From: Mixta gaviniae
GTDB taxonomy: Bacteria > Pseudomonadota > Gammaproteobacteria > Enterobacterales > Enterobacteriaceae
DNA: 64,000 bases
Assembly: GCF_002953195.1 (NCBI RefSeq)
Contig: NZ_CP026377.1
Span: 744,001-808,000, forward strand
Direction: 5' to 3'
Under the pieces are notes generated by a model that was not told the origin of the DNA, did no database searches, and worked only from the letters and a program-made list of their open reading frames with translations. This document shows positions 26,201 to 34,317 of this stretch, in pieces (the stretch's first letter is position 1; each line of letters opens with the position of its first letter). The position numbers and the translations under genes were made by a program.

Positions 26201-26899
26201 CGCGATATGGAAAACGTTCGCAAGCGCATTAACGTTGAGGTCGGCAGCTTTTGCCGCCAGGCGATTGCCGGACGCTATCCGCTGGCGCGCAACGGACGCA
26301 GCGAAGTCACCCCGGACGATCTGGCGCGCATGTTCGCACCGGGCACCGGCCTGATGGACAGCTTCTTCCGCGACAATCTGGCGAACAAGGTCGACACCAC
26401 CCGCTCAAGCTGGCGCTTTATGCCGGGCATTGATGGCAAAAGCCTGCCGGGCGGCGAGGCGCTGCTGCGGCCTTTCCAGCAGGCGCAGAGTATCCGCGAC
26501 GCCTTTTTCGCTAACGGCGCAACGACGCCGTCGTTCCGCGTCACCATCCGCACTGTGCGTATGGATAACGATATTCTCAACCTGACGCTCGATGTGGACG
26601 GCCAGCTGCTGCGCTATAGCCACGGCCCGCAGGCAGTGCAGCTGATGAGCTGGCCCGGTAGCGGCGGCACCCGTCAGGTGCGCATGCAGCTGGGCATGGC
26701 AGACGGCACCACCTCAACGCTGGTGACCAACGGCGCCTGGGCGCTGAACCGCTTCTTTGACCGTGCGATGCTGGCGGCGGGCGGCAATAGCCTGAGCCGT
26801 CAGGCGACATTTAACGTCGATGGCCACCGCGTTACGCTGGAGTTTACGCCGAACAGCATACGTAACCCGTTCCAGCTTCCTGGTTTTGCATGCCCATAA
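23279..26899 (+). CDS. tssM: T6SS inner-membrane protein TssM
   Basis: A 1206-residue IcmF/VasK homologue. Two membrane segments are near residues 13-35 and 48-66, and a third near 474-495. The cytoplasmic NTPase-like domain keeps a full Walker A, IIGAPGAGKTTALVNSG, near residue 145, and a DTAGRY Walker B region. The large periplasmic part ends in the IcmF C-terminal beta domain that binds TssJ. It bridges both membranes and forms the trans-envelope channel. Only three bases separate it from the tssL stop. Confidence 0.95.
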   Translation: MLNILFSIITSRLMWGFVGITALSFIIWVIGPVFSIVDSRPLESEQNRLISIGLLYLVWGLSNLVPRLYNAWINRKLMGSLSNGEPGVDSDRKRLTNEEQVLAERFDEASQLLKKAHFNRADRRNPFWAQRFSRQYLYQLPWYVIIGAPGAGKTTALVNSGLQFPLADRFGKTALRGIGGTRNCDWWFTNEAVLLDTAGRYTTQESQQAQDASEWQKFVDLLRKYRGRQPINGVIVTVSVSDLLTQSAEASQQQALNLRQRLTELHEQLGIRFPVYVLVTKADLLKGFRAYFSQLDKTQREQIWGFTFPWERAKLADFDLASAFSQEYALLQQRLDAGLADTLIMESDAQARAESYLFPQEFAALRPLLADYLNTVFARSNFETQFSPRGIYFASGTQEGLPFDRVMGELSRALHLPQTGEQGGDSGAWDSVRKEAPIPAAKGQSFFLKDLLTHVIFQEAGLAGSNRWWELRNRAVLWSGYAGLLALLIVASVLWLTSYGNNKSYLQEVQAKVPGVAEQSKNLQSGGESDLFALLPFLNSVLTLPESKDFDLNDPPVTRRMGLYRGVEVSDATQTLYQKSLKQLLLPQVAQLITGWLRSDNGSDADYSYEALKAYQMLYQPQHYDGKFLHAWVMLNVRRNLPQNVTQAQISQLDRHLTQLLETQIQASPYARDDALVKREQALINQMPLSGRVYGRLRRLLEQDENLPSVSLVDLGGPQSELVFTRKSGKPVSEGIPGLFTPDGYWNRFDKNIDMVTAALHKDDVWVLGGATADEDKQQTNNAVRQRYMEDFMRRWDGLLSDIQLNSSADLSQRINSARLLSGSSSPLRKLVMNLSRYLMLERLPTEKTPQQAGEQGNSATRTLEALFRSRQPTQTAGAQQTPEQRVTEHYAPVIELAQPLEQGGRTIVFDDFLKQIDELYRYLTAVQDAANSGMPPPAGEAIGRLQASAGRLPGSLQNMFTNLAVGASSDAQRRDMENVRKRINVEVGSFCRQAIAGRYPLARNGRSEVTPDDLARMFAPGTGLMDSFFRDNLANKVDTTRSSWRFMPGIDGKSLPGGEALLRPFQQAQSIRDAFFANGATTPSFRVTIRTVRMDNDILNLTLDVDGQLLRYSHGPQAVQLMSWPGSGGTRQVRMQLGMADGTTSTLVTNGAWALNRFFDRAMLAAGGNSLSRQATFNVDGHRVTLEFTPNSIRNPFQLPGFACP

Positions 26900-26915
26900 C
26901 CGCAAGGAAAAGATT

Positions 26916-27626
26916 ATGAGCCACTCTCCTGCGATCGGCTGGTATGGGAAATTGCCCAGCGCCGGCGACTTTTTGCAGCGCCGTTTCCCGGACGCCGTTG
27001 CCCGGCAGTGGACCCACTGGTTTCAGGTTGGTCTGCTGAACTGGCAAAAAAATGAAGAGAAGCGCGCGGGCGAGACGCAGCGCTTTGCCAAAGCGCCGGT
27101 ATGGAACTTTGTCGTGCCGCCGATGTTAGGCAGCCAGCTGGTGCAGATGGGCTGCCTGCTGCCGGCGCGCGACAGCGTGGGTCGCCAGTATCCGGTCTGC
27201 GCGCTGTTCAGCTTTACGCCGACGGAGTGGTCGAACGCTCGTCTGGCGTTGGCGGGCGAATGGTATCAGCGCCTGGGGCGCACGCTGCTGCATGCGGTGA
27301 GTAACGGCTTTTCCGCTGAACAGCTTGATGACGCGCTGCTGGCGATCCCGGCGCCGCAGCTGCCCGACGCGCCGCAGCGATCTGACATACTCGATGTCAT
27401 TGGCTACGGCGAAAGCGCCACTAACCTCAGCTGGAAGCAGGTTGCCGACTGCTTCGATCCGCATCGCTACACCAGCTTCTGGTGGACCAATCAGGCGGAT
27501 GGTTATCCGCTTTATACCCATCTGCACAGCGGCAACTTTACCGGCCAGCTCTTTTCGCTGCTGTTTGATCCGGCAGGCGGCGCGCGGCCGGGACGACACG
27601 GGCTTTACCCGCCCATGTTTGACTGA
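26916..27626 (+). CDS. tagF: T6SS post-translational repressor TagF
   Basis: A 236-residue protein starting MSHSPAIGWYGKLPSAGDFL, the conserved opening of the TagF family, and later DPHRYTSFWWTNQ and FTGQLFSLL. In other systems TagF blocks assembly by sequestering Fha, and phosphorylation by PpkA relieves the block through a separate route. The ATG has AAGG upstream. The presence of fha, pppA and ppkA in the same cluster supports this role. Here TagF is a stand-alone protein, not fused to PppA. Confidence 0.9.
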   Translation: MSHSPAIGWYGKLPSAGDFLQRRFPDAVARQWTHWFQVGLLNWQKNEEKRAGETQRFAKAPVWNFVVPPMLGSQLVQMGCLLPARDSVGRQYPVCALFSFTPTEWSNARLALAGEWYQRLGRTLLHAVSNGFSAEQLDDALLAIPAPQLPDAPQRSDILDVIGYGESATNLSWKQVADCFDPHRYTSFWWTNQADGYPLYTHLHSGNFTGQLFSLLFDPAGGARPGRHGLYPPMFD

Positions 27627-27649
27627 TTTTTTCGATTTCGAGGATGACG

Positions 27650-28663
27650 ATGAATATCGATGCGCTACTGGCCCCGGTAAGCAGTGAACAGCCGTGCGGG
27701 GAAAACCTGGAGTATGACGCCGATTACATGGCGATGACGCAGGCGTGCGAAGGCAAACCCGAGCAGCAGTTCGGCGACACCATTATTCCCGCCGAACCCG
27801 CCGACTGGAACAAGGTTGAAAAGCTGGCGACCCGTTTGCTGGCCCGCACCAAAGATCTGCGAGTAATGTTAGCACTTACTCACGCGTGGACGCAGATGAA
27901 AGGGCTGCCGGGTTACGCCAGCGGTCTGAAGCTGATTGAACAGGCGCTGCTGCTTTACTGGGAACCGCTCTGGCCGCTACTGGAAGAGTATGGCGAGCGC
28001 GATCCCTTCTACCGTATCAACGCGCTGGCAGCGCTGGGCGATAAATCATCGCTCACGGCGGCGCTGCGTCAGGCGCCGTTGCTGCGCAGCGCCGCCGATC
28101 ACATCTCCCTGCGCGATGCCTGCGCGCTGCTGGATGGCAGCAAAACCGAAGTGGCGGACTATCCCGGTGGACGGCCGCGTCTGAGCGACGAGCTGGCGCG
28201 CGGCGATCAGCCCGGCATTGACGCTATTCTGCAGGTAAGTGAGCGGTTACAAACAATCCGCGAAACGCTGGTAGAGCATCTTGGCGAAAGCGGCGCGCCG
28301 GAAATGGAACAGCTGCAAAAGATGGTGAGCCTGGTGGCGCAGGCGTGTCAGGCCACCGATCTGGCAACGTTAATACCCGCCGCCGCGCAGGCAGAGCCGG
28401 AAATCGGCGAGAGCCGCCCGGCCGCTGCCGCGCCACGCGCGCAGGCGGACTGGCGCAGCAGCGATATCACCTCGCGCGCCGAAGCGCAGCTGATGCTGGA
28501 GAAGGTCAAACAGTACTTCGCCCGCTACGAACCCAGCCATCCGGCGCCGCTGATGATCGACCGCGTACAAAAAGTGATCGAACTCGATTTTATGGACATT
28601 ATCCGCGACCTCGCGCCAGATGGCGTGCATCAGCTGGAAAATATTTTTGGCCGCCGCGACTAA
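27650..28663 (+). CDS. tssA: T6SS protein TssA (ImpA N-terminal domain)
   Basis: A 337-residue protein with the ImpA_N domain in its first 150 residues (PCGENLEYDADYMAM, then YWEPLWPLLEEYGERDPFYR) and a conserved C-terminal segment (RYEPSHPAPLMIDR, then DFMDIIRDLAPDGV). TssA caps or primes sheath polymerisation. The C-terminal type (HPAPLMI) is the short class rather than a VasJ extension. The ATG at 27650 has GAGG six bases upstream; an ATG at 27644 would place it too close. Confidence 0.92.
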   Translation: MNIDALLAPVSSEQPCGENLEYDADYMAMTQACEGKPEQQFGDTIIPAEPADWNKVEKLATRLLARTKDLRVMLALTHAWTQMKGLPGYASGLKLIEQALLLYWEPLWPLLEEYGERDPFYRINALAALGDKSSLTAALRQAPLLRSAADHISLRDACALLDGSKTEVADYPGGRPRLSDELARGDQPGIDAILQVSERLQTIRETLVEHLGESGAPEMEQLQKMVSLVAQACQATDLATLIPAAAQAEPEIGESRPAAAAPRAQADWRSSDITSRAEAQLMLEKVKQYFARYEPSHPAPLMIDRVQKVIELDFMDIIRDLAPDGVHQLENIFGRRD

Positions 28664-28741
28664 GCCGCAGCCCTCTATCTGGCAGTCTGGCCAGGCGCGC
28701 CGGCTGCTGACCTTTACCGCGCATATCCGATGGAGAACATC

Positions 28742-29269
28742 ATGGCAACGACAAAATCCAGTGGGCAGAAGTTTATCGCCCGTAACCGCGCGCCGCGCGT
28801 ACAGATTGAATACGATGTGGAAATCTACGGCGCCGAGCGCAAGATTCAGCTGCCGTTCGTCATGGGCGTGATGGCCGACCTGGCCGGTAAACCGGTAGAA
28901 CCGCTGCCGGGCGTTGATGAACGTAAGTTCATGGAGATCGACATCGACAACTTCGATGAGCGCATGAAAGCGCTGAAGCCGCGCGTCGCATTCCAGGCGG
29001 AGAACACCCTGACCGACGAAGGCCGACTGAATATCGATCTGACCTTCGAAAGCATGGAAGATTTCTCGCCGGACGCGGTGGCGCGCAAGGTCGAGCCGCT
29101 GAGCAAGTTGCTGGAAGCGCGCACGCAGCTTTCCAACCTGCTCACCTATATGGACGGTAAAAACGGCGCGGAAGAGCTGATTGCGAAAATCCTGCAGGAT
29201 CCGACGCTGCTGAAGTCGCTGGGTCATCTGGCGAAACCGGAAGAAACTGTCAAAGGTGATGAGGAATAA
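28742..29269 (+). CDS. tssB: T6SS contractile sheath small subunit TssB (VipA)
   Basis: A 175-residue protein. The segments QKFIARNRAPRVQIEYDVE, LPFVMGVMADLAG and FMEIDIDNFDERM are diagnostic of TssB. It forms the contractile tail sheath with TssC, encoded two bases downstream. GGAG lies before the ATG. Length is normal. Confidence 0.96.
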   Translation: MATTKSSGQKFIARNRAPRVQIEYDVEIYGAERKIQLPFVMGVMADLAGKPVEPLPGVDERKFMEIDIDNFDERMKALKPRVAFQAENTLTDEGRLNIDLTFESMEDFSPDAVARKVEPLSKLLEARTQLSNLLTYMDGKNGAEELIAKILQDPTLLKSLGHLAKPEETVKGDEE

Positions 29270-29271
29270 CG

Positions 29272-30777
29272 ATGAGCAACAATCCATCACAGCAACACCA
29301 GCCGCAGCAGGGGCAGCAATCCTGGGATCAGGATGAATTCAGCGCCCTGTTGAATAAAGAGTTCCGCCCGAAAAGCGATCAGGCGCGCGCCGCAGTAGAA
29401 AGCGCGGTGAAAACGCTGGCGCAGCAGGCGCTGGAAAACAGCGTTACCGTTTCCAGCGACGCCTATCGCACTATCCAGGCGCTGATCGCCGAGATCGACG
29501 AAAAGCTGTCGCGTCAGGTTAACCAGATCATTCATCACGAAGATTTTCAGAAGCTGGAAGGCGCGTGGCGCGGCCTGAGCTACCTGGTTAACAATACTGA
29601 AACCGACGAGATGCTGAAAATCCGCTTTATGAGCATCTCCAAGCAGGAGCTGGGCCGCACGCTGAAACGCTACAAAGGCGTGGGCTGGGACCAGAGCCCT
29701 ATCTTCAAAAAGATCTATGAAGAAGAGTATGGCCAGTTCGGCGGCGAGCCGTTCGGCTGCCTGGTTGGAGACTACTATTTCGATCACAGCCCGCAGGATG
29801 TTGAGCTACTGGGCGAGATGGCACGCATCGGCGCGGCGGCGCACTGCCCGTTTATCACCGGCACCGCGCCGAGCGTGATGCAGATGGAGACCTGGCAGGA
29901 GCTGGCGAACCCGCGCGACCTGACCAAGATTTTCCAGAACACCGAATATGCTGCCTGGCGCAGCCTGCGCGAGTCGGAAGATGCACGCTACCTCGGCCTG
30001 GTGATGCCGCGCTTCCTGTCGCGCCTGCCGTACGGCATCCGCACCAATCCGGTGGACAGCTTCGATTTTGAAGAAGAGACCGAAGGCGCCAGCCACAGCA
30101 ACTACACCTGGACCAATGCGGCCTACGCGATGGCGGCTAACATCAACCGCTCTTTTAAAGAGTTCGGCTGGTGTACCTCGATTCGCGGCGTGGAATCGGG
30201 CGGGGCGGTAGAAAACCTGCCGTGCCACACCTTCCCCAGCGACGACGGCGGCGTGGATATGAAATGCCCGACCGAAATCGCCATCAGCGATCGCCGCGAG
30301 GCCGAGCTGGCGAAAAACGGTTTTATGCCGCTGGTGCATCGTAAAAACTCCGACTTCGCCGCCTTTATCGGCGCGCAGTCACTGCAAAAACCGGCCGAAT
30401 ATCACGATGCCGACGCTACCGCCAACGCGCGTCTGGCGGCGCGCCTGCCGTATCTGTTCGCCTGCTGCCGCTTCGCGCACTACCTGAAGTGCATCGTGCG
30501 TGACAAGATTGGCTCTTTCCGCGAGCGCGAAGAGATGGAGCGCTGGCTGAATGACTGGGTAATGAACTACGTGGATGGCGATCCGGCCAACTCCTCGCAG
30601 GAAACCAAGTCCCGTAAGCCGCTGGCATCGGCGGAAGTGATGGTGGAGGAAATTGAAGATAACCCAGGCTATTACGCCGCGAAATTCTTCCTGCGTCCGC
30701 ACTATCAGCTGGAAGGCCTGACCGTATCGCTGCGTCTGGTCTCTAAATTACCGTCGCTGAAAACGAACGATGCGTAA
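29272..30777 (+). CDS. tssC: T6SS contractile sheath large subunit TssC (VipB)
   Basis: A 501-residue protein with an N-terminal glutamine-rich leader (residues 1-18) and the conserved TssC core: LEGAWRGLSYLVNNTETDEM, GEPFGCLVGDYYFDHSP, GVESGGAVENLPCHTFPSDD, and the C-terminal FFLRPHYQLEGL. It builds the sheath with TssB and carries the interaction with ClpV-dependent recycling through TssB. GAGGA precedes the ATG. A strong hairpin follows the gene. Confidence 0.96.
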   Translation: MSNNPSQQHQPQQGQQSWDQDEFSALLNKEFRPKSDQARAAVESAVKTLAQQALENSVTVSSDAYRTIQALIAEIDEKLSRQVNQIIHHEDFQKLEGAWRGLSYLVNNTETDEMLKIRFMSISKQELGRTLKRYKGVGWDQSPIFKKIYEEEYGQFGGEPFGCLVGDYYFDHSPQDVELLGEMARIGAAAHCPFITGTAPSVMQMETWQELANPRDLTKIFQNTEYAAWRSLRESEDARYLGLVMPRFLSRLPYGIRTNPVDSFDFEEETEGASHSNYTWTNAAYAMAANINRSFKEFGWCTSIRGVESGGAVENLPCHTFPSDDGGVDMKCPTEIAISDRREAELAKNGFMPLVHRKNSDFAAFIGAQSLQKPAEYHDADATANARLAARLPYLFACCRFAHYLKCIVRDKIGSFREREEMERWLNDWVMNYVDGDPANSSQETKSRKPLASAEVMVEEIEDNPGYYAAKFFLRPHYQLEGLTVSLRLVSKLPSLKTNDA

Positions 30778-30781
30778 CTGA

Positions 30782-30922
30782 CGTCGCCGGGCATTATGCC
30801 CGGCGCTTACGGTTAGGGATCATGGCTTTCTGGTCTGGCTGATGCAGGATGCTCCAGCTAACCATAATAAATTGCTTATGGTTCGCCAGGTCAAATGCAA
30901 AAGCGTACTGAGTAAAAGCTGA
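30782..30922 (+). other. Open remnant, possibly the 3' end of a lost effector gene
   Basis: The frame directly after the tssC stop is open for about 46 codons and ends (QVKCKSVLSKS, stop) 17 bases before the start of an immunity-like pseudogene that has a good ribosome-binding site. It has no start of its own. The layout copies that of effector-immunity pairs, so it may be the tail of a deleted effector. This is inference. Confidence 0.3.
30785..30805 (+). terminator. Hairpin after tssC
   Basis: CGCCGGGC-ATTAT-GCCCGGCG is a perfect stem eight bases after tssC. No U-tract follows, so it may protect the 3' end of the upstream mRNA or attenuate rather than stop transcription. GC content drops sharply after it. 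Confidence 0.5.
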
Positions 30923-30939
30923 GAGAAGGAGACACTGTG

Positions 30940-31154
30940 ATGCCGATAAAAAGTATTTTGCTACAACTGATTGCATAACTTTTATCTTTTATATCCAGCG
31001 GCATCTCCGTCCTGAATTTTGTTTATTACGCTTTTCTTCAGGCTGGAAAGGGAATGATAAAGACAATTTGTTTAATGCTGTTATATCAGGATTGATTACT
31101 GTTATATATCTGACACTCTACGCGGTAGGAGAAAAAATAAAAAGAAAATATTAA
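30940..31154 (+). pseudogene. Decayed paralogue of the small membrane protein at 31435
   Basis: AAGGAG lies eight bases before the ATG, yet the frame MPIKSILLQLIA ends at TAA after 12 codons. Beyond the stop the same frame continues LLSFISSGISVLNFVYYAF. Adding one G in the G-run near 31052 restores NDKDNLFNAVISG and the end VGEKIKRKY. The reconstructed 71-codon product aligns along its length with the intact 70-residue protein at 31435 (which ends IAEKIKMRF). So it carries one nonsense and one frameshift mutation. It was probably an immunity protein. Confidence 0.6.
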
Positions 31155-31244
31155 GTAGTATTGCTTATGATTTTCTTCTTATTTTTTGAGCAGATATAGA
31201 TTAAGTATCAAGCCTTTCTTCCCAAATATTTTTGAGATAAAAGC

Positions 31245-31442
31245 ATGAAAAGTAAATCAGGTTCTCAAGTTCAACCCGGTTATTGTATCGTGCAACAACC
31301 TGGAACATTAGCGTCTCAAGCGCAAATGATTTTTCAGGGCAGAAAAAGGCCTTTTATCAACGCAATAAACTATCAGGCCAGCCATAGTGCTATCGATAAA
31401 CAGATATTTGATGAGTTTTTATATGGGGTTTCTCATGATTAA
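31245..31442 (+). CDS. Small hypothetical protein, possibly an effector remnant
   Basis: A 65-residue frame starting MKSKSGSQVQPGYCIVQQPG, with GAGA about eight bases upstream. I do not recognise the family with certainty; the PGYCIVQQPGTLASQAQMIF stretch resembles the first half of a LysM-like module, which may mean that this is the head of a shortened effector. Its stop overlaps the next start by eight bases, so the two are translated together, the usual arrangement of effector and immunity genes. Composition is AT-rich compared with the T6SS core. Confidence 0.4.
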   Translation: MKSKSGSQVQPGYCIVQQPGTLASQAQMIFQGRKRPFINAINYQASHSAIDKQIFDEFLYGVSHD

Positions 31443-31647
31443 ACCCGTCATTAAGTATTTTCTGGTGTATACTTTAATCGTTATCTCATTTTTGCTGTTT
31501 TTTGCTGTGACAGGGTATTATACCTTCGTATTTGAATGGCATCATGATTTTATAGGGTCAGCGATAAATGCATTGATATTATTGACGTTAGTAGGGGCAT
31601 CTATCGTTATATATTATATTGCAGAGAAAATAAAGATGCGCTTTTAA
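31435..31647 (+). CDS. Small two-segment membrane protein, putative T6SS immunity protein
   Basis: A 70-residue protein with two hydrophobic segments (YFLVYTLIVISFLLFFAV and AINALILLTLVGASIVIYYI) and a short basic tail, so it should sit in the inner membrane. It overlaps the previous frame and has a decayed paralogue 300 bases upstream. Duplicated small membrane genes inside an effector island are commonly immunity genes against membrane- or periplasm-acting toxins. The target toxin is not identified. Confidence 0.5.
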   Translation: MIKPVIKYFLVYTLIVISFLLFFAVTGYYTFVFEWHHDFIGSAINALILLTLVGASIVIYYIAEKIKMRF

Positions 31648-31688
31648 TTTCCGGTGTGTTTTTAATGATAAAAAATAAACCGCAGCAC

Positions 31689-31850
31689 CTACGACAAAAA
31701 AAACAATAACTTACCGAAAATAACACCAAGCGAACGTGTGTTCATCGTTTCATAGAAAAAATATCCAATAGAACGAAATATATCGAATAGCGAGCAAGCC
31801 CCAATAGCTAAAAATGTTAGCATAAATATCAATGTAATAAATTTCCTCAT
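31689..31850 (-). CDS. Possible small lipoprotein
   Basis: A 53-codon frame starting MRKFITLIFMLTFLAIGACS. It has a basic start, a hydrophobic core and a lipobox-like AIGAC, as in small entericidin-like lipoproteins. The ribosome-binding site is weak and the rest is aromatic-rich without recognisable family. It could be chance in AT-rich DNA. Confidence 0.3.
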   Translation of the reverse strand: MRKFITLIFMLTFLAIGACSLFDIFRSIGYFFYETMNTRSLGVIFGKLLFFLS

Positions 31851-32165
31851 CACATGTTCTTTAAGTAAATCTGTCGGGTCAGTTTAGACAGTGAACTAGT
31901 AGAAGAAGTTATATTGTATCTGGCATTCTGTGTTTGATATGAACAAAGAAAGGGAATGCAAAGCAGAGGGTATTATAAGCTTATACCTCGCATAAGGCAC
32001 TATTAACGTAATGCAATAACATTCTATTAGAGGAATACATGCTTGTTGTTATACAGCAATAGCATAGATTATTAAAAATAAATTATTAGATATAAAACAT
32101 TACCAATGGCGTAACATCCCATCGCTGATTGATACAATGGATTAAAATCAAACAGGATAAAAGTG
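31851..32165. other. AT-rich intergenic stretch without visible gene
   Basis: About 315 bases with many stops in all frames. It presumably contains the promoter of tae4; I see no convincing -35/-10 pair or operator. Confidence 0.4.
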
Positions 32166-32672
32166 ATGAACTCAAGACCCAGTTTCATTTCTGCATGGAC
32201 GGCGGCTAAAAGAATTTACGATCCCGCTAACCCTTTAAAAAGAGTAAAAGAGACTATTGGCGGGAAGGTTAAGCAAAATTTTGAAATCCCTTATGAAAAT
32301 GGTGGCTGGGTAAACAGCTGTGCAGTAAGAATGAGTTACGTTTTAAATTATACAGGCCACCCTCTACCGAGAGATAAGACTAAAACCGTCTCTGGAGATG
32401 ATAAAAAATGGTATTTTTACAGAGTAAAGGATTTAATTGAATATCTAAAAAAAGAGTGGGGGCCGCCCGATCTCATCATCAGTTATCCCCAAATACCTGT
32501 TGATAAACTCAAAAATAAAAATGGTTTAATTCTTTTTGAAATATCTGGATGGGATGATGCAGGTGGTCATGCTACACTCTGGGACGGCAGAATATGTTCA
32601 GACCATTGCTATTTTAATGAGCCTGGTGTCAATTATTCTACGAACGCCGCTAATTTCTGGATGCTACCATGA
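32166..32672 (+). CDS. tae4: T6SS amidase effector Tae4
   Basis: A 168-residue peptidoglycan amidase of the Tae4 (DL-endopeptidase, NlpC/P60-like) family. The catalytic cysteine is Cys52 in VNSCAVRMSYVLN and the catalytic histidine His135 in GGHATLWDG. The C-terminal SDHCYF is also typical. Tae4 enzymes cut between D-Glu and mDAP in the stem peptides of rival cells after delivery with Hcp; the hcp gene is close downstream. The second of two adjacent start codons (ATG 32166) is preferred, with AGGA upstream. The next gene overlaps by four bases and is its immunity gene. Base composition is much more AT-rich than that of the core genes, suggesting transfer. Confidence 0.9.
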   Translation: MNSRPSFISAWTAAKRIYDPANPLKRVKETIGGKVKQNFEIPYENGGWVNSCAVRMSYVLNYTGHPLPRDKTKTVSGDDKKWYFYRVKDLIEYLKKEWGPPDLIISYPQIPVDKLKNKNGLILFEISGWDDAGGHATLWDGRICSDHCYFNEPGVNYSTNAANFWMLP

Positions 32673-33097
32673 AAAGAAATATTCTATTTATGGTTATTTT
32701 TGTTTCTACAATTTTTCCTTCATGGGGAAAAAATGTTGAAGACGGTGCAACCTTTATGAAGCGATTACCCTATACGCAATTAATCAAAGATATGGCATTA
32801 GCAAGATGCTTTGCGATGATTAACAATAATGATAAGGAAATGGCTCTGGATGCCGCACTGTCTTCAAATGCCATGCGTTCGTGGGCACCGTATAATTTCG
32901 TGGAAGGTGATAAAAAAATAAATGCGATCATTGATAAATACAAGGATCGGAAAAATAATTTTCACGTTGAAATACCGAATAATAGCAAAGGATATACGCT
33001 CAACTGTTTTAGACTTTATCACAGTAAAGAGCTTGATGATGTTGTGAAGGACGTTATAACGGAAAACCCTGATCATAATTGGTATCAGGATAATTAA
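32669..33097 (+). CDS. tai4: Tai4-family immunity protein
   Basis: A 142-residue exported protein. A signal peptide (MKRNILFMVIFVSTIFPSWG) is followed by the Tai4-like helical domain with YTQLIKDMALARCFAMI near the start and a second conserved Cys in LNCFRLYHSKEL. Tai4 binds Tae4 in the periplasm and protects the producer. ATGA overlap with tae4 couples their translation. The decayed paralogue at 33951 keeps the same Cys and YHS positions. Confidence 0.85.
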   Translation: MKRNILFMVIFVSTIFPSWGKNVEDGATFMKRLPYTQLIKDMALARCFAMINNNDKEMALDAALSSNAMRSWAPYNFVEGDKKINAIIDKYKDRKNNFHVEIPNNSKGYTLNCFRLYHSKELDDVVKDVITENPDHNWYQDN

Positions 33098-33243
33098 GCT
33101 TTTTCCTTGCCAATTATAATGCCCTTAAGGAAAACGAAGCATTTATAGAAAAGGATAAGGAAAAACGCGGGCTGCTTTGCCTGATTTTCCTTAATTAGCA
33201 GCGCTTTAACATAAGCGATTATTCACAATAAGGAGTTATTACT

Positions 33244-33726
33244 ATGGCTATTGATATGTTCCTGAAGGTTGACGGTGTTACCGGTGAGTCTCAGGACTCC
33301 AACCACAAAGGCTGGACTGACATTACTTCTTTCTCCTGGGGCGCGTCCCAGCCGGGTAACATGTCCGTTGGTGGCGGCGGCGGCGCGGGCAAAGTAAACT
33401 TCAACGATCTGCACGTTAATGCGCTGATCGACAAGTCTACTACTGCCATCCTGAAGCACTGCGCCAGCGGTAAGCATCTGAACAAGATCGAGCTTTCCGT
33501 ATGCAAAGCGGGCGGCCAGCAGGTTGAATACACCAAAATTACCCTGGAAGATGTGCTGGTTACTTCCGTACAGTATACCGGTACGGATAATGGCGACACT
33601 GTCGGCGTTACCTATGCATTCCAGGCTTCACGCGTGAAGCAGCAGTACTGGGAGCAGACCTCTTCCGGCGGTAAAGGTGCTGAAAGCAGCGCTGGCTGGA
33701 ATATCAAAGAAAATAAAGAAATGTAA
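33244..33726 (+). CDS. hcp: T6SS tube protein Hcp (TssD)
   Basis: A 160-residue Hcp1-family protein: MAIDMFLKVDGVTGES at the start, SFSWGASQPG and the G-rich loop GGGGGAGKVNFND, then FQASRVKQQYW near the end. It forms the inner tube that is propelled by the sheath and carries effectors, Tae4 among them, in its lumen. It has its own upstream gap of about 145 bases and a strong hairpin after it, in line with high separate expression. The GC content is again that of the T6SS core, unlike the genes on both sides. Confidence 0.96.
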   Translation: MAIDMFLKVDGVTGESQDSNHKGWTDITSFSWGASQPGNMSVGGGGGAGKVNFNDLHVNALIDKSTTAILKHCASGKHLNKIELSVCKAGGQQVEYTKITLEDVLVTSVQYTGTDNGDTVGVTYAFQASRVKQQYWEQTSSGGKGAESSAGWNIKENKEM

Positions 33727-33733
33727 TGCCGCA

Positions 33734-33754
33734 GCCCGCCCTTACAGGGCGGGC
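33734..33754 (+). terminator. Hairpin terminator after hcp
   Basis: GCCCGCCC-TTACA-GGGCGGGC is a perfect 8-bp stem eight bases after hcp, followed by moderately T-rich sequence. Confidence 0.6.
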
Positions 33755-33790
33755 AATTACTTGTATTAAAAATATTGGTAAGGAAGAGAA

Positions 33791-33966
33791 ATGAACAGGC
33801 CAAATTTTTCACAAGTGATTTTAAAGGATTAAATGGGATATTAATTTTCATTGTAGACAGCTGGAGTGACGCAAGTGGGCATGCGACACTTTGGAATGGA
33901 TCTTTATGTTCCGACCATTGTTATTTTCCTCAGGCAAGCAAGGCCGCATTATGGGTTTTAAAATAA
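33791..33966 (+). pseudogene. Second tae4 copy with large internal deletion
   Basis: The start keeps a ribosome-binding site (AAGGAAGAG) and a Tae4-like opening MNRPNFSQ, then the frame closes. The other end, in a different frame, encodes LNGILIFIVDSWSDASGHATL and SLCSDHCYF, clearly the histidine part of Tae4. The central third with the catalytic cysteine is missing. It is therefore inactive. Its end overlaps the decayed tai4 copy exactly as in the intact pair. Confidence 0.75.
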
Positions 33967-34317
33967 GATTTCTTTGCTTTTTACTCTCTTTTTTTATACG
34001 ACCTGTACAAGTGCAAACACCCGGTATACACCTGAAGAGTATATTAAAACTATGCATTAAGTACCTGCATTGCCCAGGGATATAACAGTAAAGAGGTCAA
34101 AAACGATGCCGCAGCCGCAGCACGGGGCTACCTGGAGTTTGGGGATTACTCTCTAGCCGCACATTCAGCAGTAAGAAAGTTAGGCGAAGAGTTCCTTGCA
34201 AAAAATTACGCCAGCCAGTCTGGCAAACAGATGGTGCTGGCTAAGTGTATTGATTTCTACCATAGCGAAGCATTGGCTGAACTGATTAAGCGTGTCAAAG
34301 GAAAACCGGATAATTAA
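33951..34317 (+). pseudogene. Second tai4 copy with two frameshifts
   Basis: The frame begins with a signal-peptide-like MGFKIRFLCFLLSFF. Adding one T to the seven-T run at 33989-33995 continues into TCTSANTRYTPEEYIK. Adding one A to the run at 34046-34049 continues into NYALSTCIAQGYNSKEVKND and on to the Tai4-like ending AKCIDFYHSEALAELIK. So two single-base deletions disrupt an otherwise full-length gene of about 122 codons. Confidence 0.75.
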
